From Antedon bifida (Eukaryota; Echinodermata; Crinoidea; Comatulida; Antedonidae): a DNA stretch of 64,000 bases. The notes beneath the pieces were generated by a model. The model was not told the DNA's origin and searched no databases. It saw only the letters and a program-made list of their open reading frames with translations. The stretch is from NCBI GenBank assembly GCA_963402885.1, contig OY727099.1:21099001-21163000 (forward strand), read 5' to 3'. Positions 58,009-64,000 of this stretch are shown piece after piece. Both the position numbers and the translations under genes were made by a program. The first letter of the stretch is position 1. Each line of letters begins with the position of its first letter.

Positions 58009-58116
58009 ATTCAGATTCAAACAGCGATTTTAGTTGTAGCAGTAAAACGAAACCAAAAAAGAAAAGACATGGAGATAAACGGAAATCGGATAAACGTAAA
58101 CGGAAAAGAAAAGAAG
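58009..58116 (+). CDS. gene 2, 108-nt Ser/Asp-polybasic exon 1
   Basis: 36 codons, phase 1 at both ends, after a long T tract and before G|GTATAC. It starts DSDSNSDFS and ends in clustered Lys/Arg (KPKKKR, KRKRKRKE), which is the shape of a bipartite nuclear-localisation or nucleic-acid/phospholipid-binding tail. Exons at 59957 and 60437 share the start and basic end, so this is a tandemly duplicated exon. The function is inferred only from composition. Confidence 0.58.
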
Positions 58117-58447
58117 GTATACATTGATTGTTTTAATGGAATCAAACTTCAGTGATAATGGATATTTTTATACGTGCAACTAGACCAATAATAAGCTTTC
58201 TAAGTCGATTAGATATCTGCGCATACGAATAACTAGAGATGCCATGATATTCTTACATCAACATATCAACAAAATAAACAATAAAGCAGTTTGTTTTACC
58301 TGTAGGCCTATTACTTTTACACTGCTAACCCGTTAAAGTTGGGATGGATTTTATTTTATATCTTATTCAAACCCGAGTTCTCTGTAGCCTATTACTACTA
58401 AAATGAGCAACCCGAACCGAATTTTTCCCTTACGAAAATTTGTATAT

Positions 58448-59757
58448 CAGATGTCATTGATTCAACCACTTTTAGTAATGTACTATTGCCTTACCATCAA
58501 CAACTTTAATTTCTACAGACAAAACATTAAGTCAGTTGGGTGAAGACAACCTTTAAATTAAACTTCCGCTGTTTTTAAATTATGTTGTTTACTTTTTTTG
58601 CGATTCCTGTGCAATATTGTTTTTTGTTTATTTACGCGTAGTTCTACGGACCACCGTGTAATCTGTTTCTGTTTCAGCCATTGTGTATAAATATGATTCA
58701 TCCTTCAATTGTAACAAGTGATTCTAAAGCAATCTTACAGACTTGAATTGAATATAATTATACTTTTAATATTTTAAGAACTTGAAAAATTCATTTAGAA
58801 GATGAAGAGTTTTAGTTTTTAGGATGTCTCTTTAATGACGAGAAATGAGAGGTTCAATGCTGATTTCGATGATTTTACTGGCCAATTTACAATTTGAGAT
58901 GATGTTTATTCCTTTTGTATAAGATTCGAGATCAAGGCAATAGAGCTGAATAAAAGAACACTTCTAATAGTAATATCGCTATGGAAAAATAAGTTGAGAC
59001 GTTCACGTATGATATTGTTGAATGTTTTAAGTTTACAAAGGAAAAGCATTCTCTACTTGCTATGTTAGTTATGGATACACTTTGTGTTTATCAAGCACAA
59101 CACCAAGATTCTTAAATTCGTCTACCATTTTAATATTTTGTTCGTTAATAGTGATGGCAACTGGAAGTCTTTTCATCTCATACCTCACAATATATATTAT
59201 ATAATATTACAACACACCTGACTGTATTTCACGCATCATTTGGAATTAATCCTTTTAATCACGCATCATTTGGAATTGGCCCTGTCTAATAACGGAAAAG
59301 TGATTAATGGTGATTACTTTAGCTCTAATGCACGTCCAGGTTTTTGTAAACATTTTGAGAATATTGCCACGGGACGTTGTTGACTGATCGCGTTCAGAAA
59401 TCATCTGGTTGTGCGCGCCGTCCTATACTGATCTACTCCTCCGCGTCTGAATCTGGGGCACTGCTTTTTTAAAGGCCTAGCTTCCCGGCCTAGCATTCGT
59501 CAATGATTTACGATGGACGTTTTAAAATTAGATTTTTGTAATTGAAAATATTTTAATTTGTAAGAACATAAACAATAATATTATTCTATTGGGTTGTATT
59601 AAACTACTGTGGAGTAGCTTTGCGTCAGGGAGTTCTATGAAATACTGGTTGTATTGTACTTAGTATGAAGAACAAATTACGTCAGAGTAGGGCAACCATC
59701 TGATCAATTATTCTATTATTAACTATTTTTTAGGCTCCAAACAACCAGTATTTCATA
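58448..59757. repeat. segmental duplicate B
   Basis: The copy of A without the LINE insertion. It contains the second 21-nt microexon-like segment (58519-58539), the old LINE fragment (59084-59199, - strand), a local doubling of CACGCATCATTTGGAATT, and a short inverted copy of the exon text (TTCTATGAAATACTGGTT at 59633). Confidence 0.85.
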
Positions 59758-59956
59758 GAAAACACTTATTTTCACTGTTCCATTAAAACACCACACATTA
59801 AACTTATTATTTTGGAAGCACTCACAGTCCCATTAAACCAAAACACAAAGTATCAACGACATCCTTAAAAGAGCACTGTATGCCTACAGTAGGCCTACAT
59901 CAAAGTAAGAACAAACAATAAGTAATATTTATTGATTGTTTTTTTCATTTATTTAG

Positions 59957-60064
59957 ATTCCAATTCGAACAGTGATTCCAGGTTTAGCCGTGAATCAAAA
60001 CGGAAAAATAAAAGTCGTGAAGGTAGACGGAAAACGAAAAAACGTGAACGGAAAATAAAAGAAG
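59957..60064 (+). CDS. gene 2, 108-nt Ser/Asp-polybasic exon 2
   Basis: Same length and phase as the 58009 exon, with acceptor TTTATTTAG and donor G|GTATAT. It starts DSNSNSDSRFSRESK and continues into a Lys/Arg-dense tail (KRKNKSREGRRKTKKRERK). Equal length with different codons suggests the two exons diverged while staying open. Confidence 0.58.
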
Positions 60065-60436
60065 GTATATTTTTGTAATTAATCAAACTTCACTAATAAT
60101 GGATATTTTGAAACGTGCACTGAATAATAGGCTTTCAACTGAGTGGATTAGACATCTGCGCATACGAATAACTGGTAATGTCATCCTTATGCATTACCTT
60201 AACGAAAGAAACAATAAGGCAATTGTTTCCACATACCCATATTTTACACTACCGAGCAAAAAATAAATCCGGTAGTGTCTGTATAGATTTCCTTTTAGAA
60301 CTTATTCAGTTTATTCAGGGACTAATACAGATTGCAAACACGGGTACGTCCAACGTTGACTTAAAGAGCTGAATGAATTTTGCATCACTTAATTCATTTT
60401 GAAGTCAGAAAACGTAATTATAAAATGTACTTTAAG

Positions 60437-60511
60437 ATTCAGATTCAAACAGTGATTCTTCCAGTTTGAACAGTGAACACCAAAAGAAAAAGAGAAGATA
60501 TGAAATTGATG
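60437..60511 (+). CDS. gene 2, 75-nt Ser/Asp-polybasic exon 3
   Basis: 25 codons, phase 1, between TTTAAG and G|GTATAT. DSDSNSDSSSLNSE, then QKKKRRYEID. It is shorter than its two sisters because the basic tail is reduced. Confidence 0.53.
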
Positions 60512-60544
60512 GTATATTTACATTTCATTTTTGCTAATAAATAT

Positions 60545-60830
60545 TATTAATGTTATAATATAATGATTATTATACGTGGAATCCAGTATAATGTATATTA
60601 ATTAGTTTTAGTTACTAGTTACGTTTTCACAGACACTGTTTTAGACAGACACAAACTGTTTCAATATGATATTGGATCATAATAATAGTAATACAGCCGG
60701 AATGTACAAATTATCACAAATTACTATCAAAACAACATTTAATCAACATTAACTTGCTAATCCCAGCCGTAATGCAACTAGATATGTCTAAATGAAATGG
60801 CAGCCACCAATTAATAGTAGTATCTTTGTT
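60545..60830. repeat. truncated copy of gene 1's pre-NACHT intron
   Basis: TTATACGTGGAAT, ACGTTTTC.ACAGACA, ATGATATTGGATCAT and CTAAYCATAACGC-like text follow the order of 15340-15545. The match fades out before the position where the NACHT exon begins in gene 1, and no NACHT-like sequence follows. Confidence 0.62.
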
Positions 60831-61091
60831 TATTTTACCTTCATTATGACATTTATGTTTGAAAGGTGATATTAATTATATTTATTTTTAATTGAATATA
60901 ATAAATGTTACAAGTTCAGATCAATGTGAATCACTTCCAGTAAACAATAAACCATTATGATTGTCTGATGATTTCAATTTATTGGATGTATATTTGCCGG
61001 TTCTTACAAATTGATTAATTTTGATTCACTATTAGGCATTAATCATTACAATAATTAAACAATATCAATCATTATTTATTTTTTGATCTAG

Positions 61092-61139
61092 ATCAGAGTA
61101 AAGAACATGAAGCCAATGAAGGTAAAGCAACGAATAAAG
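61092..61139 (+). CDS. gene 2, possible 48-nt exon
   Basis: 48 nt, phase 1, between TTGATCTAG and G|GTATAT, coding for DQSKEHEANEGKATNK, a charged linker. No second copy is known, so support is only splice sites and phase. Confidence 0.42.
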
Positions 61140-62184
61140 GTATATAATAAAACGATCTTAATATCGACTACCGTAAATATTGAATTCATGAATAGAGCAT
61201 TTAAAATATTTCTTTTTAAAATATTCTTTATAATACAATTATTTGTAAAAACAATACAAAAAAATGTATGTAGCAAAATGTTATTTTAGTTTAAATAACA
61301 ATATATGAAAAATCATGGATGGGATCCATAAACATCCAAGACCTTCTCATTAATTAGTTATTGAAAGCCTTTCAATTTGTCGATTTTTACTTATTTTGCC
61401 TCTACTATCTACTTAATACATAAAGATGCAGCTGAAGCAACTAGTTTCAAACAAGTAGACACCGGTAAAGATAATTAAAAAAGTAAACCGTGATGTTGCA
61501 ATTAATGTCTTGTATTTCATTCAGATCACTAACAAATAGGATAGACAAATTACAAAAAATCTATACACATTTTTGATTTAATGAACGAATGAATTTAGAT
61601 TATGTTGAAAACGCTTGTCATACATATTCGTAATAAAAAAATGATTTTAAGTTTGCAAAATACACTCTGCATAGTATAGCATTTCAGCAGCACAAATAGA
61701 GCAAAACGAGATAATTAACTAGATTCTAAATAATATTGAATTGAACCAAACAATAGAAGAAAAATAGTTGCACTTTATTTGTAAAATAAATAACACACTT
61801 ATCATATGGTTCTAACAATAATTTAAGTTACTCAATATTATTAAAGGCCTATCAAGGAATTAGGCCTTTTAAAGCAATCCTCTGTCATACATAATGCAAG
61901 GGAATCTATTAAAATAATCGTGTCTCATATTGACTCATATTTTATTTACGCACAGTTCCTCCTAAATATACAAAAATAGAACGGTTTGAAAATTACGATA
62001 CTGTTTTAAAATAAAACATACGCAGCATAAACATTAAAGAAGATTAACATGCAGTATAGGTTATTAAAAAAAACACGAATGCATTTAGATGTTGATTTTA
62101 CATAAATCACTATCACTGAACTATGTAAACGCTTGTTATACATACTCATGATATAATGAATGATTTTGAATTTGCAAAACTAAA
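61140..62184. repeat. rearranged duplicate of gene 2 intron 1
   Basis: Blocks of 46,730-48,870 recur here in a different order: CTTTCAATTTGTCG and GATGCAGCTGAAGCAA first, then GCAAGGGAATCTATTAAAAT, then TACGATACTGTTTTAAAAT and GATGTTGATTTTACATAA. The MITE at 46810 is absent from this copy. Confidence 0.75.
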
Positions 62185-63580
62185 GGGTTCGCCTGCTTCG
62201 CTCGTGGGTGTACCCGAATGACTCTCGAAAACATGGCCAACGCCTCTGGAAATTGAGGCCCGGGTAACACCTATGCATATGACTGATGAGTAATGCATGT
62301 TGATTTTGTGATGTGTCATGGTGGTCCGTAAATTATGTACGGCAAAAATATCGCTTTCAGGGTAATGAAAAGTTACTCAATAGATTTAATTATTTGTAAA
62401 CGAAATGTACATTAATTCTACTGTAATGATGTAAAAATTTTACAGCAAACGTAAGATGCAAATAATATAATTGTAAAGAACAGTATACATAGGCCTATAA
62501 CATATATATTATATATATTATATGAACGTTACACACAGGAGGAAACCGTTAATAGGGGTCATCAATCACTGAAACAGTCTTTAACGTGACCGTACCAAGA
62601 GACCAAAAGCATAGTTTATCAAGTGGGTGACAGTTAGCGGTGCCTTCACATTTTTATCACAATATATCATGACAACAGCATCTTGTTAATTTTTGAACAA
62701 AATGATCAAAATAACAACTTTCGTAGCCTACTTATATATCGGTCGTAGTAGACACCATTTATAATTATAAACAGAGCAAGCAGCAAATAATCGATAATAT
62801 AAACACAAAAGGCGTGTCCCTGGTACCAGGCCTCCTGTAGTAACATTGAATAGCACCTAAATTTGATTACGTGATTAATACATAGCATAAATAATTAATT
62901 AAATTGCTAAAACAAATTTTATTGCACATAAAGTAAAGGCCTTTATATTGATTAGTTGAATATCTAAAACAAATAAATTGTAGTTCACCATTCAGTAAAT
63001 CACTAAAATCACATTGTAGTTCACGTAAAAGTAAAGGCCTTCAATAATAGTTAAGTTACTAAAAGAAATTGTAGTTCACGTAAAGTAAATGGCTTTAATC
63101 AATATAATTGATTAGTTGAATATCTAAAACAAGTTAATTACACTAGTTCACGATCAGTTGAATCACTAAAATCACATTGTAGTTTACGTAAAAGTAAAGG
63201 CCTTCTATAATTAAATAAATCATTAGTTACTAACTAATTAGTTACTATTAACTAACATCAAATTTTAATTAGGACGTAAAGCAAAAGCCTGTCATTTCAG
63301 CCCCCCTATTTCATAATTCAAATTATATCATTATAATATTATTATTTTCTGGACTTATCGACGAATAAAAATATTGAGTGTCGCCACCAACGGCCATTTT
63401 GCCAGAAGTCACGGGACAATGGAACAATAGCGTAATACTGAAAACTCATGTTATCAAATCTACGTTTCGCGGTACATTTGAGATAGATAAGGTTGGTATC
63501 CAAGGCGGAAATTTATCCCGAAGTTTGTTCATTGTGCTCGCCTATGTCAGAATTAACCATAATTTATATAGATACACTTC
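62185..63580. repeat. ~1.4-kb insertion carrying segmental duplicate C copy 2
   Basis: Relative to 47,480-47,510, which reads AATTTGCAAAATACGCCTCG without a break, this copy has ~1.4 kb between AATTTGCAAAA and CTTCGTCTTG. The insert contains the duplicate of 50910-52140 and ends with copy 3 of the 140-bp repeat. Short GTAGTTCACGTAAAAGTAAA blocks are repeated at 62990-63210. Confidence 0.7.
63420..63580. repeat. 140-bp recurrent repeat, copy 3
   Basis: Same core as 1735 and 53638. It is directly preceded here by TGTCGCCACCAACGGCCA, which in copy 2's neighbourhood lies 1.5 kb upstream (52088). This copy therefore looks internally deleted. Confidence 0.65.
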
Positions 63581-64000
63581 GTCTTGTCTAAAACACAGTA
63601 ACACATTTTATTTACCAATATGTAAACCTAATTAAAAGGTCAAAATCATTTAATACAAACCATTTTGTTTTCATGAACTGGTAAAATACTGCATAGCCCG
63701 GCGTGTGTATTTAATTTGTTCTTTGTGTATCTTGTTTATTTTTGATTACGTGTTGAGTGCTATGTTTTGTATTTTTACGACGCAATAGTTCACTATGTCG
63801 GTCTGTCTTTTGTTTTGATGTACAGACAAGTTTTAAAGTACATTACTTTTTGAACGCGATTTATGGCTATTGGCCTTGTTTTTATATGCATATGCGGTAT
63901 TTTATGTTCAACTTCAATTTATTTATATAATGAATTGCGATAATAAAGTTCAAGTTAAGTTAAAATGTTAGCAGCACAACCATCAATAGAGCAATAATGA
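63581..64000. repeat. continuation of duplicated gene 2 intron 1
   Basis: Parallels 47,500-47,790 (ACACAGTAAC, CATGAACTGGTAAAATACTG, GTGTGTATTTAATTTGTTCT). It has no exon and runs out of the window. Confidence 0.75.

Overview
The window looks like nuclear DNA of an invertebrate deuterostome, most likely an echinoderm. It is AT-rich, intron-bearing and crowded with transposons. It carries large NACHT-LRR (NLR) receptor sequence of the kind expanded in echinoderms and amphioxus. It also carries a Ty3/gypsy-type retrotransposon with the Gag-PR-INT-RT-RH domain order described for Gmr1-like elements of deuterostomes. The species cannot be fixed from the sequence alone.

Two related immune-type genes lie on the + strand. 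Gene 1 (about 4.07-23.3 kb) has a death-effector-domain (DED) exon (4078-4591), two 45-nt linker exons (5194-5238 and 15101-15145) and one huge NACHT-LRR exon (15551-21936). Every junction is phase 1, and the four pieces add up to one open frame of about 2,329 codons. The LRR part is a nested tandem array (57-aa unit, 114-aa pair, 684-bp recent duplication). Its 3' end is broken by two small deletions, so the last two LRR stretches (21937-22247 and 22248-23290) sit in other frames. Gene 2 (from 46.0 kb) has a second DED exon (46002-46530) followed by a chain of tiny phase-1 exons. Three of these encode a Ser/Asp-rich start followed by a polybasic tail. No NACHT exon is visible before the window ends, and a cut-off copy of gene 1's pre-NACHT intron lies at 60.55-60.83 kb.

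Region by region. 0-4 kb: repeats, a GC-rich patch that may be a promoter, and an old copy of the later tandem array. 4-15.5 kb: gene 1 introns, holding two inverted MITE copies, a decayed LINE split by an intact Gmr1-like retrotransposon (391-bp LTRs that appear identical, 5-bp target duplication), and a tandem tRNA-derived SINE. 15.5-23.3 kb: the NACHT-LRR exon. 24.7-26.7 kb: satellite DNA in the form of a GAT microsatellite, a TTA-flanked MITE, a ~145-bp satellite and an array of seven ~67-bp hairpin monomers. 27.0-27.2 kb: one antisense exon of a cathepsin-L-like protease. 28-44.8 kb: four and a half tandem units of 3-5 kb ending upstream of the gene 2 DED exon. 46-64 kb: gene 2 exons set in segmental duplications, LINE and SINE copies, a 5S-rRNA-derived SINE and a candidate promoter at 52.8-53.0 kb.

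The overall picture is an NLR locus that is evolving by tandem and segmental duplication at every scale, from LRR codon blocks and linker exons to introns and upstream DNA, with transposons landing in the copies. Comparing the copies gives empty sites that define several insertions precisely. Gene models come from splice-site and phase logic only; there is no transcript evidence.
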